A stretch of DNA of 35,109 bases, taken from RUG12395 sp034178705. GTDB taxonomy: Bacteria > Bacillota > Clostridia > Oscillospirales > CAG-272. Location of the stretch: positions 1 to 35,109 of the forward strand of contig JAXFQY010000116.1 of NCBI GenBank assembly GCA_034178705.1. The letters are read 5' to 3'. Positions 14,664 to 23,012 of this stretch are shown in pieces. Position 1 is the stretch's first letter, and every line of letters begins with the position of its first letter. The notes beneath the pieces are model-generated. The model saw only the letters and a program-made list of their open reading frames with translations. It had not been told where the DNA came from and did no database searches. The position numbers and the translations under genes are program-made.

Positions 14664-15923
14664 ATGAAAAAAAATCTGTTCTTTCTGTTTTTGCTCCCTG
14701 CCCTGTTCTGCGGATGCAGCGCAAACCCTGACAACATACCGCCGGAGCCGGGAACCAGTGAAAAAAACAACACCGCCACCGAAACCACAGCGGCAACAAC
14801 AGCTCCGGAAAACGAGGAAAACGAAAAGGGGTTTGAGGGCCTTGTCTTCGAACGGGAAATCTGTGTTTCCAACGCTGTGGGAAGCGGAAATGTTTATTCG
14901 CGGATGGCGGTCCTGCAAGATGGGCGGATGATTTGTATCTGGCCGACAACAGATGGCGGAAAACGCTGTATGAAGGGTGTATTCAGTTCGGATGACGGAC
15001 TGACATGGGGAACGCCGCAGGTGCTTTTTTACGGTGAGAATCAGACAAAAACCCTTGCCAATGCAGAGATTATCCAGCTTGACAACGGAGATATTCTGAT
15101 TGCCTACCGGGCAAACGATAAGGAAATCACAAACGGCAATTTCTATTCCTCCATCCGCGTCCATGTAAGCCATGATAACGCAAAAACCTTCGTGCCGCAC
15201 AGCATTGTAAAGGAGCTGTACGAAACCGGCGTATCCGGTTCTGTCGGACTTTGGGAGCCGAACTTCTGCATGCTGAACGGGGAGCTTGCCTGCTTCGTGG
15301 CAATCGGAAAATCCGTCTATACCACCCCGATCATTCCGAGCACCGACATCTACATATGGCGGGACAACACATGGGTACGGGCAGATTACACCTCCGACGA
15401 CACGGGCAAAACCAACCGCAACGGTATGCCGATTGTTCGTCAGCTTTCCACCGGCGGTTATCTCATGTCTGTTGAAACGGCACGCTTCAAAACCGCACGG
15501 AACAGTCCTCTTCTGACTTATTTGCTTTACTCCGCAGACGGAAAGCACTGGACCGGATTGACCAGTGCCCACCTCCCCGTTTACGGCGCGACCAACGGTT
15601 CTCCCTACTGGGTGGAGCTTCCTGACGGCAGAATTGTTGTTGCTTTTCAGACGGATGAAGACATTCTCGGCACCGGAATTGAAGCGGTTGGCGATAAAAG
15701 TAAGATTACAAAAATCGTTGTCAGCAAAAAAGATGTGGCTGTGGAGGACCTTCATTCTGTCTCCTTTTCGGAGGCATATGACCCCTTCGGTACCATGCCC
15801 GGGTATTTTGCTCTTTGGCCTGCCATGCTGATTCATAAGGACTATCTGTATCTTTACGCGGGAACAAACGACCCCGTCGGTCATATTGCTCTTGTACGCG
15901 CCTATATCGGTGATCTGAAATAA
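14664..15923 (+). CDS. Sialidase-superfamily beta-propeller lipoprotein 1
   Basis: 419 residues with signal peptide and lipobox cysteine Cys18 (FCGC), a Thr/Glu linker, then a six-bladed propeller. BNR/Asp-box repeats are seen as FSSDDGLTWG, VSHDNAKTF and YSADGKHWTG. Other anchors are NVYSRMAVLQDGRMI, ANAEIIQLDNGDILIAYR, LWEPNF (Glu198), GMPIVRQLSTGGYLMSVE (Glu271) and LWPAMLIHKDYLYLY. The WEP Glu and a second Glu 73 residues later resemble the catalytic pair of GH93 exo-arabinanases rather than the Arg-triad/FRIP layout of GH33 sialidases. Surface-anchored glycan hydrolysis is likely; the substrate is unknown. AAAAGGA lies eight bases before the ATG. Confidence 0.83.
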   Translation: MKKNLFFLFLLPALFCGCSANPDNIPPEPGTSEKNNTATETTAATTAPENEENEKGFEGLVFEREICVSNAVGSGNVYSRMAVLQDGRMICIWPTTDGGKRCMKGVFSSDDGLTWGTPQVLFYGENQTKTLANAEIIQLDNGDILIAYRANDKEITNGNFYSSIRVHVSHDNAKTFVPHSIVKELYETGVSGSVGLWEPNFCMLNGELACFVAIGKSVYTTPIIPSTDIYIWRDNTWVRADYTSDDTGKTNRNGMPIVRQLSTGGYLMSVETARFKTARNSPLLTYLLYSADGKHWTGLTSAHLPVYGATNGSPYWVELPDGRIVVAFQTDEDILGTGIEAVGDKSKITKIVVSKKDVAVEDLHSVSFSEAYDPFGTMPGYFALWPAMLIHKDYLYLYAGTNDPVGHIALVRAYIGDLK

Positions 15924-15984
15924 GTTTTTTTCGATTCGATGCCCTGTACAAAAGTTTTTTGTATGAGTACGGGGAAATTTCGTA

Positions 15985-16013
15985 TTGACTGTCCAATCAT
16001 TGAATGTTACCAT
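15985..16013 (+). promoter_or_regulatory. Promoter of propeller gene 2
   Basis: TTGACT (15985-15990), spacer of 17, TACCAT (16008-16013). Its -35 resembles that of the solute-binding-like gene. It overlaps the first codons of an over-long frame for the next gene, which supports the later start at 16045. Confidence 0.6.
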
Positions 16014-16044
16014 AATGCCAAAGAATAATCCCTCGGAGGAAACC

Positions 16045-17709
16045 ATGAAATACTTGAGAAATGCCGCCGCGCTTCTTCTTTGTGCAATATTGACCTCCTG
16101 CAGTGCACAGCCCCCCCAGGTTGTGACAACTGAAGAAACAACCGATTCCGTAACGGAACCCGTAACCGAGCCGACACCGGCCGATCTGAAAATCGGAGAA
16201 AACGGGGAGAGCCGTTATGTGATCCTCTACTCCGAAAGCGAAACCTACGGCAGAACCACAGCTTTCCGATTTTACCGCCAGCTTCGCGAGCGGCTGAAGC
16301 TGAATCTGGATCTGGTCAGCGACAAGGACAGCCCCACTCCAGCGGCTGACGCCTGCGAAATCGTGATCGGACGGGCCGATCGCGATGAATGCTCTGCCAT
16401 CCGGAAAACACTTTCGGAAGGTCAATTTGCCATCGCGGTACGCGGAAACTCCCTCTATCTCATCGGAAGAGATGAGGAGGGAACCGGAAACGCAGTCAAC
16501 TGGTTCTTTGAACACTATGCAGGCACCGAAACCGGAAATTTAACGGTTCCGGGAGACCTTGATTTTCATTCCGGAAAGGAAGTGACCCCTGTGCTTGAAT
16601 GGGAAAAAAGCAAAATCTTTTTGACAAACGGCGGATATGCCCGCATGATCATGCTGAAAAACGGAAATCTGATGATGGCATATTCCTCCGGAAACAACAT
16701 CCACGTCCGTACAAGCGAAACCCAAGGAAAGACCTGGAGCAACCCGGTTACGGTAACAAAGCCGGAGAAAACTCCTACCGGGGAGACCCTGAATGTTGCC
16801 AACGCCAATGTCTTTGAGGCGGAGGACGGTACGCTGTTTGCCTCCTACCGGGCACACAGCCCCACCAATACCAAGAAGCAGTTTTACACCTCCATCCGCG
16901 TTCAGCTCAGCCATGACGGAGGAAAAACGTGGGAAGAGCGGATGATTATTGCGGAGTACACGCAGAAAGACAGCGCCTTCTCCGGCTTCTGGGAGCCGTA
17001 TATGATGACCCTCCCGGACGGAAGAACGGCTGTCTACTATGCCAACGACTGTGTCGGTACCGGGGATTACCCCTTTGTCCCCTCGCAGAAGGTACAGCAC
17101 ATCATGATGCATATTTTCGATACCCAGACGGGAACCTTCGGCGAACCGATCATTGCTTCCAACGGAACAAAGCATCAAAGCCGTGACGGCATGCCCATTG
17201 TCTGCCGTCTTTCCGACGGCGGCTGCGTTATGGTCATTGAAGCCAATAACGAAAAGGACTACGTCTTCGTCATTCAGATGCTCTTCTCCGAAGACGGCAT
17301 TCACTGGAGCGAACCGGTAACGGTCTACCGCCCGACCGTCTCCGGTTATTACTGCGGCGCTCCCTTTGTAACGCTTCTGCCGGACGGAAGGCTTGCCGTC
17401 TCCTGCCAGGCAACACAGTACAGCGGAACCACAACCGGCACCACCAACACCCGCAACAGCGTCATGAATGTCCTGATTTCCAAGGAAGCGGTCACCATGG
17501 CAAACTGCTCCGGAATCAGTACCGAGAGCTTTGAAAAGGTGAATCCGAACCCCATTGTTCCCGGGAACGAAGGTTATTCGATCTGGCCGGGAATGTGCGT
17601 CTCCGGCGACTATCTGCTCTGTTACGCTGACGTCGGATACAATACGGCGACCGGTACAACCAGCAGCGGCATTTATCTGCGCCGTGCACTGCTTTCTTCC
17701 ATAAAATAA
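16045..17709 (+). CDS. Sialidase-superfamily beta-propeller lipoprotein 2 with N-terminal alpha/beta domain
   Basis: 554 residues, with lipobox LTSC (Cys19) and a Thr/Glu/Pro linker. Residues about 50-165 form an extra domain (YVILYSESETYG, EIVIGRADRDE, FAIAVRGNSLYLIGRDEEGT) like the N-terminal domains attached to several GH families. The propeller follows with Asp boxes RTSETQGKTWSN, LSHDGGKTWEE and FSEDGIHWSE, plus GFWEPYM (Glu317), RDGMPIVCRLSDGGCVMVIE (Glu399) and IWPGMCVSGDYLL. It is a paralogue of the 14664-15923 product and shares the WEP and second-Glu positions. TCGGAGGAAACC precedes the ATG. Extracellular glycosidase by family; the substrate is not evident. Confidence 0.83.
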   Translation: MKYLRNAAALLLCAILTSCSAQPPQVVTTEETTDSVTEPVTEPTPADLKIGENGESRYVILYSESETYGRTTAFRFYRQLRERLKLNLDLVSDKDSPTPAADACEIVIGRADRDECSAIRKTLSEGQFAIAVRGNSLYLIGRDEEGTGNAVNWFFEHYAGTETGNLTVPGDLDFHSGKEVTPVLEWEKSKIFLTNGGYARMIMLKNGNLMMAYSSGNNIHVRTSETQGKTWSNPVTVTKPEKTPTGETLNVANANVFEAEDGTLFASYRAHSPTNTKKQFYTSIRVQLSHDGGKTWEERMIIAEYTQKDSAFSGFWEPYMMTLPDGRTAVYYANDCVGTGDYPFVPSQKVQHIMMHIFDTQTGTFGEPIIASNGTKHQSRDGMPIVCRLSDGGCVMVIEANNEKDYVFVIQMLFSEDGIHWSEPVTVYRPTVSGYYCGAPFVTLLPDGRLAVSCQATQYSGTTTGTTNTRNSVMNVLISKEAVTMANCSGISTESFEKVNPNPIVPGNEGYSIWPGMCVSGDYLLCYADVGYNTATGTTSSGIYLRRALLSSIK

Positions 17710-17723
17710 AAATAAAACGGCTG

Positions 17724-17749
17724 CGTGGTGCTCCTTACGGGGCACCGCG
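17724..17749 (+). other. Intercistronic stem-loop
   Basis: 11-bp stem CGTGGTGCTCC/GGGGCACCGCG (two G-U pairs) with a TTAC loop, between propeller 2 and the acetylesterase. No U-run follows, so I read it as an mRNA-stability or partial-termination element inside an operon. Confidence 0.55.
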
Positions 17750-17776
17750 ATTGTCTGTAAAAGGAGAGTCGGAATA

Positions 17777-19333
17777 ATGAAACTTGAAGCAATCTTTCAA
17801 AGCAAAATGATCTTTCAGCGCGAAAAGCCGATCCGCATTTTCGGAACCGGAGAAGGTACGGCAAATGCCACTCTCTGCGGCATTTCCGCATCTTCCGTCC
17901 GGACTGAAAAAGGCTGGCTGATCACGCTTCCGCCAATGCCCGCCGGTGGACCGTATACCCTTTTTCTTGATCTGAACGGAGAACGGAAAGAGCTCAACGA
18001 TGTTTTGATCGGGGAAGTTTTTCTTGCGTCCGGTCAGTCCAACATGGAAATGCCTCTCTTCCGTACGGAAGGAGGCTTTGACGAAGCCGGACTCGCAAAG
18101 GACGATGAAATCCGCCTCTATACGGTTCCGCGCCGTCTTGTCGACGGGCAGCCGAACTGGAACCGGCATTTTGAGTCATTGTACAGCACAGATACCGAAT
18201 GGCAGAAATGCACTGAGGACTCTGCCCTTCACTTTTCGGCAATCGGGTACTATTTTGCTAAGGAAATGCGCGCTGCACTCGGTGTTCCCGTCGGTATTGT
18301 AAGCTGCAACTGGGGCGGCTGTGTTCTCCGATCCTTTGTACCACGGGATGCTTTTGCCTCTCTTCCCCCTCTCCGTCCGGAGCTGGAACGCGTGGACGCC
18401 ATTGCTTCCGGATACACGGAAGAGGAGCAGACACGCCTGCTTGCGGAGTTTCTGCGAGATATGGAAAAACAATGCCGGGAGTCGCTTGACACCTTTGAAA
18501 ACACCCGTATCGGCGGCTCCTACTATGCGGTCGCGCATGACGCGATGGGGTTCCATGCAAAGCCCCTGCCGCTGATTCCCTGTTCACCGAACTACCCGGG
18601 GCACAACTGGGAAACGATGGTTCGGCATCTGGTTCCCTTCTCCTTCCGCGGGGTTCTGTGGTATCAGGGGGAAAGCGAATGCGAATCTCTGCTCTATTTT
18701 GAAAAATACAAACTGTTACTCGACACCTGGAGGGAACAGTTTCTCGACCCGGAGCTTCCTTTCATCGCGGCTGAGCTTGCGCCAACCTACCGATGCAGCC
18801 GTTTTCAGCAGCAAAGCGATATAAAGGGTTTTGCCTTTCTGCGCGAGCAGCAGCAGCGCGCCGCAGACGAGCTGCCAAACAGCTACCTTGCAACGCTTGT
18901 GGACTGTGGGGATCCGGCAGACATTCACCCCTGCGATAAGCGAACCCCCGCACACAGGATGTGGCTTCTGGCGTATCGCTATCTGTTCGGGGGAAATGTG
19001 GTCGCGGACGCGCCGCGTTTTGAGCGGATTGCCTTTTCTCCGGAGGGAGAAGCTCTGCTTTTCTTCCGGAATGCCAAGAAGCTTTTTGTATCGGCACCCC
19101 GTGACTTCTGGATCGCCGGAGAGGACGGCATTTTCTATCCGGCAGCCGTTTCAATTGCCGGAGACACCGTTCTCCGTCTCCGTTCTCCGCGCGTTCCGGA
19201 GCCGAAATACGTTCGCTACGCCTTTTTTGACTACCCGCATGTCGGATTTCTCTACAATGAGGGCGGGCTGCCGCTGATGCCCTTCCGCACCGACCGATTG
19301 ACCAGGGCCTCACACCGCACCGAAACCGCATGA
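17777..19333 (+). CDS. SASA-family carbohydrate acetylesterase (sialate O-acetylesterase-like)
   Basis: 518 residues, no signal peptide visible, so possibly cytosolic. An N-terminal beta-sandwich (FQREKPIRIFGTGEG) precedes an SGNH-type domain with LASGQSNMEMP (nucleophile Ser88), LWYQGESECES near residue 294, and the Asp/His pair in DPADIHPCDKR (Asp382, His384). The family includes sialate 9-O-acetylesterases and xylan/xyloglucan acetylesterases (CE20-like), so the acetylated substrate cannot be named from sequence alone. Its place after two propeller glycosidases fits removal of acetyl groups from the same glycan. GGAG lies about ten bases before the ATG. Confidence 0.86.
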   Translation: MKLEAIFQSKMIFQREKPIRIFGTGEGTANATLCGISASSVRTEKGWLITLPPMPAGGPYTLFLDLNGERKELNDVLIGEVFLASGQSNMEMPLFRTEGGFDEAGLAKDDEIRLYTVPRRLVDGQPNWNRHFESLYSTDTEWQKCTEDSALHFSAIGYYFAKEMRAALGVPVGIVSCNWGGCVLRSFVPRDAFASLPPLRPELERVDAIASGYTEEEQTRLLAEFLRDMEKQCRESLDTFENTRIGGSYYAVAHDAMGFHAKPLPLIPCSPNYPGHNWETMVRHLVPFSFRGVLWYQGESECESLLYFEKYKLLLDTWREQFLDPELPFIAAELAPTYRCSRFQQQSDIKGFAFLREQQQRAADELPNSYLATLVDCGDPADIHPCDKRTPAHRMWLLAYRYLFGGNVVADAPRFERIAFSPEGEALLFFRNAKKLFVSAPRDFWIAGEDGIFYPAAVSIAGDTVLRLRSPRVPEPKYVRYAFFDYPHVGFLYNEGGLPLMPFRTDRLTRASHRTETA

Positions 19334-19406
19334 ATTCGAAAAAGAGGGAACCTTTCCCAGGAAGCAATCGTCTAATAGGAAAACTCAAGGAAAGGATACC
19401 AATCCA

Positions 19407-20753
19407 ATGAAAAAGCATCTGACGGCGTTACTGGCCTGCTCTCTCCTTGCTTCTTCTCTTTTCTCCTGTGTAAAGTCCCCCTCCTCTCCCGACACGGATT
19501 TTCCGCAAACAACGGAAAACAGCGTTGTGCTTCCGTCCGCGAAGATTACAGGGGCCCCCGGGGACGGAGATACGCCCTCCCCTTCTCTCCTCAGCTCCCA
19601 TTCTCTCACAGCCGATGTTTCAAAGCAGGAGGCGGAACTTGCCGACCTTGATACTGTCTTTATCGGGGAGGCGGCAAACTTTGCCGTCCGTTTGTTTCAG
19701 GAAACCCGGGAATCCGGTAAAAACGCTCTGATTTCTCCACTCTCCGTGCTCACCGCCCTTGCCATGCTGGAAAACGGTACGGCAGGAAACACACGCACAC
19801 AAATGGAATCGGTTCTTTGCAACCTGCCGGCAGAAACGCTCAATCGTTATCTTGCCGCCTATATCCGTGCCCTTCCCTCCGGGGAACACGCAAAGCTGGC
19901 TTTGGCAAACTCGGTCTGGCTACGGGATGACGAAAGCCTCCTGACAGTCCGGGATGAATTTCTCGGCATTTGCAAGAATATCTATAATGCCGAGGTTTAC
20001 GCGGCGGCTTTCGATGAAACTACCGTGAAGGACATCAACAGCTGGGTTGACACGCATACCGACGGCATGATCCGTGAAATCATCCGCGAAATCGGGGATG
20101 ACAACATGCTTTATCTCATCAACACCGTGCTCTTTGACGCCGAATGGCAGGAAAAATTCACGGAGGATTCGGTCCGTGACGACGTTTTCACAGCTGCAGA
20201 CGGCACAAAGCAGACAGTCAGCATGATGAACGGGACAACCTACGGCTATCTGTCTTCTGAGGACGCGGTCGGCTTTACCAAAGCCTATGCCAACGGGTAT
20301 CATTTTGCCGCGCTGTTGCCGACCGGAGATTTTGAGCACTTTGTTTCCTCCCTGACCGGCGAAAAGCTGCTTTCTGCTCTCAGTGGTGTGTCTCATGAAG
20401 AAGTGATCCTCTCCATGCCCAAGTTTGCTTACGACTGCAGCTATCAGCTTGTTCCGGTGCTTGAAAAGCTCGGGATAACCGATGTGTTCTCTCAGAAACA
20501 ATCGAACCTCTCCGCACTCGGCAGCTGTCCGAACGGAGACAACCTCTATGTCGACCAGGTTATTCATAAAACCCGCATTGAGGTCGGTGAAGCAGGGACA
20601 AAAGCAGCAGCTGTCACCGCCATCTCAGTTGTGAAGGCCACCGGGATGGAGAGACAGCCGAAGCGTGTCGTTTTGGATCGTCCCTTTGTTTATGCCATCG
20701 TCGACGATGCAACCGGTCTTCCTGTTTTTATCGGTTGTTATACCGGAAACTGA
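19407..20753 (+). CDS. Lipoprotein serpin (serine protease inhibitor)
   Basis: 448 residues. Signal peptide with lipobox LFSC (Cys21), a linker to about residue 75, then a full serpin domain: FAVRLFQETRESGKNALISPLSV, NTRTQMESVL, NSVWLRDDES, INTVLFDAEWQEKF, VSMMNGTTYGY, LSMPKF and the closing DRPFVYAIVDDATGLPVFIG. The reactive loop starts VGEAGTKAAAVTA, an inhibitory-type hinge of small residues; counting from P17 (Glu395) puts P1-P1' at about Ala411-Thr412, which suggests elastase- or subtilisin-like targets. Membrane anchoring would place a suicide protease inhibitor on the cell surface. Secreted serpins are known from gut Eubacterium siraeum and Bifidobacterium. Confidence 0.92.
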   Translation: MKKHLTALLACSLLASSLFSCVKSPSSPDTDFPQTTENSVVLPSAKITGAPGDGDTPSPSLLSSHSLTADVSKQEAELADLDTVFIGEAANFAVRLFQETRESGKNALISPLSVLTALAMLENGTAGNTRTQMESVLCNLPAETLNRYLAAYIRALPSGEHAKLALANSVWLRDDESLLTVRDEFLGICKNIYNAEVYAAAFDETTVKDINSWVDTHTDGMIREIIREIGDDNMLYLINTVLFDAEWQEKFTEDSVRDDVFTAADGTKQTVSMMNGTTYGYLSSEDAVGFTKAYANGYHFAALLPTGDFEHFVSSLTGEKLLSALSGVSHEEVILSMPKFAYDCSYQLVPVLEKLGITDVFSQKQSNLSALGSCPNGDNLYVDQVIHKTRIEVGEAGTKAAAVTAISVVKATGMERQPKRVVLDRPFVYAIVDDATGLPVFIGCYTGN

Positions 20754-20797
20754 AGCGGAATAGAATATAGAAACACAATGATATACGTGGAGAATTT

Positions 20798-22297
20798 ATG
20801 AACTTTCTGAAACGGTCTTTCACCAGCATTTTCCGCAAGCCAGGGAAATCGGTGCTGCTTTTACTTTTGGTTTTTCTTCTTTGCAATGTTATTGCCGGAG
20901 CCATCTCAGTCAAAAATGCTCTGAATATGACCAAACGTTCTTTGCTTGAAAAAATGGGAGCGGAGGTACGCATTGAAATTGATTATGAATGGATCCACAA
21001 TAATGCCGGAGAGAACTTCGACTGGTCCATGATCAAGAATATTGACAAAAGTACAGTCGACAAGCTGAGTCAGTCTCCCTATGTCAAACGGGCAGATTAC
21101 CTGATCTCCAACTCCTTTCTCGGCGTTGGCCTGATCAGTGCCAATGCGTCGGCATATGATAAAGACATGATCGCGGCCGAAGCGAAGGCGGAGGCTGATG
21201 ACATGCCGGTCCAAGAAGAACCTTCCTATACTCCTGAGTATTACTTCCAACTGATCGGCGGAAGTCTCCCTACCTTAAAGGACGAGGAGGAGGGGAACAT
21301 TCGCCTCTCCGAAGGCAGATGCTACACACAGGAGGAACTGGACAGCGGGGCTCCGGTCGTCCTCATCTCCGCCAACCTTGCCAATTGCAACGGACTGTCG
21401 GTAGGCGATACAATCACCCTGCGCTACACATTGTATCAATGGAATGAAACAACCTACGAATCCCGACAAATCCCCTGCGATAAAGAATTCCAAATCATCG
21501 GGCTCTTTACTCCCGTAGAAAAAATGCCTGCTCAGGCGGAAGAAAATACAGAGGCTATTCTTCCACGATACAATGAATACGACGACTCCCTCTACACAAC
21601 AGGTTCTGCCTGGACCGCCTTCAGTACGGAAATCAAGGAGACGGGAATCGCCTCGGGTCTGTCAGATGAGGAAGTACAGATTTATGAGCAGGTTAACGCC
21701 TCCTTTCTCATCGACAGCATTGACAATGTGGAAATCTTTGAGATTGAAAACAAAGGAGAGCTGCCTTTCGCCTATACCTTCAGGGACAATTCCGAAAACC
21801 TCTCTGAGGTTGCCAAGCCCATGGAGAACATGAAACTGATCGCAAATATCATCCTGTATGTCGCGGTCGGTGCCACCGTTCTGATTCTCGCACTGCTTGT
21901 CACATTGTTCCTGAAGGACAGGACACGCGAAATGGGCATTTACCTTTCTCTCGGTGAAAAAAGGCTCCGTATCGCGCTTCAGATTTTTGCCGAGGTGATG
22001 GTCATCGCCGTAATCGCCGTTTCCCTTTCCATCTTTTCGGGTAACATTCTTGCCAAGCAGCTCTCCTCCGTTCTTCTGGAAAACCAGCTTGACACCGGAT
22101 CCACCGGCATGGTCGGTCCCTGGTACGGCGGCAGCGAGCTGATCTCCGGGAACGATGTGATCGAAGAATATGATGTTACCTTGAATGCGGGAACCATTGC
22201 ATTCATCTATCTGGTGGGACTCGGAAGTGTCTTTGTCTCAACCGCTATTCCCGTAGTCCTTACATTGCGGTTAAAACCGCGAAAGATTTTGATGTAG
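20798..22297 (+). CDS. FtsX/MacB-type ABC permease
   Basis: 499 residues. It begins MNFLKRSFTSIFRKPGKS, then has one membrane helix (VLLLLLVFLLCNVIAGAI, about 18-36), an extracytoplasmic domain of about 310 residues, and an FtsX module with helices near residues 350-370, 400-420 and 468-490; the coupling segment is LKDRTREMGIYLSLGEKRLR. GGAG lies six bases before the start. A single permease gene with an ATPase 10 bp downstream suggests a homodimeric MacB-like or BceB-like machine. No strong promoter is seen in the 44-bp gap after the serpin gene, so co-transcription with it is possible. Confidence 0.9.
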   Translation: MNFLKRSFTSIFRKPGKSVLLLLLVFLLCNVIAGAISVKNALNMTKRSLLEKMGAEVRIEIDYEWIHNNAGENFDWSMIKNIDKSTVDKLSQSPYVKRADYLISNSFLGVGLISANASAYDKDMIAAEAKAEADDMPVQEEPSYTPEYYFQLIGGSLPTLKDEEEGNIRLSEGRCYTQEELDSGAPVVLISANLANCNGLSVGDTITLRYTLYQWNETTYESRQIPCDKEFQIIGLFTPVEKMPAQAEENTEAILPRYNEYDDSLYTTGSAWTAFSTEIKETGIASGLSDEEVQIYEQVNASFLIDSIDNVEIFEIENKGELPFAYTFRDNSENLSEVAKPMENMKLIANIILYVAVGATVLILALLVTLFLKDRTREMGIYLSLGEKRLRIALQIFAEVMVIAVIAVSLSIFSGNILAKQLSSVLLENQLDTGSTGMVGPWYGGSELISGNDVIEEYDVTLNAGTIAFIYLVGLGSVFVSTAIPVVLTLRLKPRKILM

Positions 22298-22307
22298 GAG
22301 GCAAAGA

Positions 22308-23012
22308 ATGGGCAAGGAAATCCTGACATTATTCAATCTCAGCTATTACTATGAGGACGGAGATACCAAACGCTATATTCTGAAAAATGTGAACTACGGA
22401 TTCGAAACGGGCAAATTTTATACCATACTCGGCGAATCCGGCAGCGGGAAAACTACTCTTCTCTCCCAAATGGCGGCATTGGACCGACCGAGTGCAGGCG
22501 CCGTGCTCTTTAACGGAAAGGACATCCGAAGCATCGGTTACAGCCGCTACCGCCGCGATTACATCAGTATTGTTTTTCAGGGATACAACCTGATTCCCTA
22601 TATGACAGCCTGTGAAAATGTACTTGTTGCCATGAGTATCACGGATAACAAGCTGCCGAAAAACCACCGGGAAACCGCCTATAATGTTCTTGAATACGTC
22701 GGTATCGGACGGGATAAAGCAGACCGGCCGGTCACGAAGCTTTCCGGCGGTGAGCAGCAACGCGTCGCAATTGCCCGTGCCATGTCTACCGACGTGGATG
22801 TGATTCTCGCGGATGAGCCGACCGGAAATCTGGATGAGGAAATGCAGGGGGAAATTGTAAATATGTTCGTAACCATGGCACATGATTTTGACAAATGCAT
22901 CATCGCTGTCACCCATTCCGGAAACGTGGCAAGCCGTTCCGACTGCATTGTCCGGCTGAAGAAAGGAGTGCTGGCGGAAGATGGCGAGCTTTCTCGAGCA
23001 AATCAACAATAA
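22308..23012 (+). CDS. ABC transporter ATPase partner of the FtsX permease
   Basis: 234 residues with Walker A GESGSGKTT (about 42-50), Q-loop VFQGYNLIPYMTA, signature LSGGEQQRVAIARAM, Walker B DVILADEPTGNLD and H-loop AVTHSGNVA. GGAGG lies six bases before the ATG, 10 bp after the permease stop. The C-terminus (LKKGVLAEDGELSRANQQ) overlaps the PASTA gene by 32 bp, so the three are one operon. Confidence 0.94.
   Translation: MGKEILTLFNLSYYYEDGDTKRYILKNVNYGFETGKFYTILGESGSGKTTLLSQMAALDRPSAGAVLFNGKDIRSIGYSRYRRDYISIVFQGYNLIPYMTACENVLVAMSITDNKLPKNHRETAYNVLEYVGIGRDKADRPVTKLSGGEQQRVAIARAMSTDVDVILADEPTGNLDEEMQGEIVNMFVTMAHDFDKCIIAVTHSGNVASRSDCIVRLKKGVLAEDGELSRANQQ

Noticed and set aside
14589..16046. 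Minus-strand open frame of 485 codons
   Set aside because: It is the antisense shadow of the first propeller gene; the plus-strand product has a signal peptide, lipobox and Asp boxes, while the minus frame has no ribosome site or recognisable domain.
14664..17709. Sialic-acid utilisation cluster
   Set aside because: No nanA, nanE, nanK or sialic-acid transporter is visible, and the propellers carry GH93-like Glu positions; the acetylesterase family also acts on plant polysaccharides.
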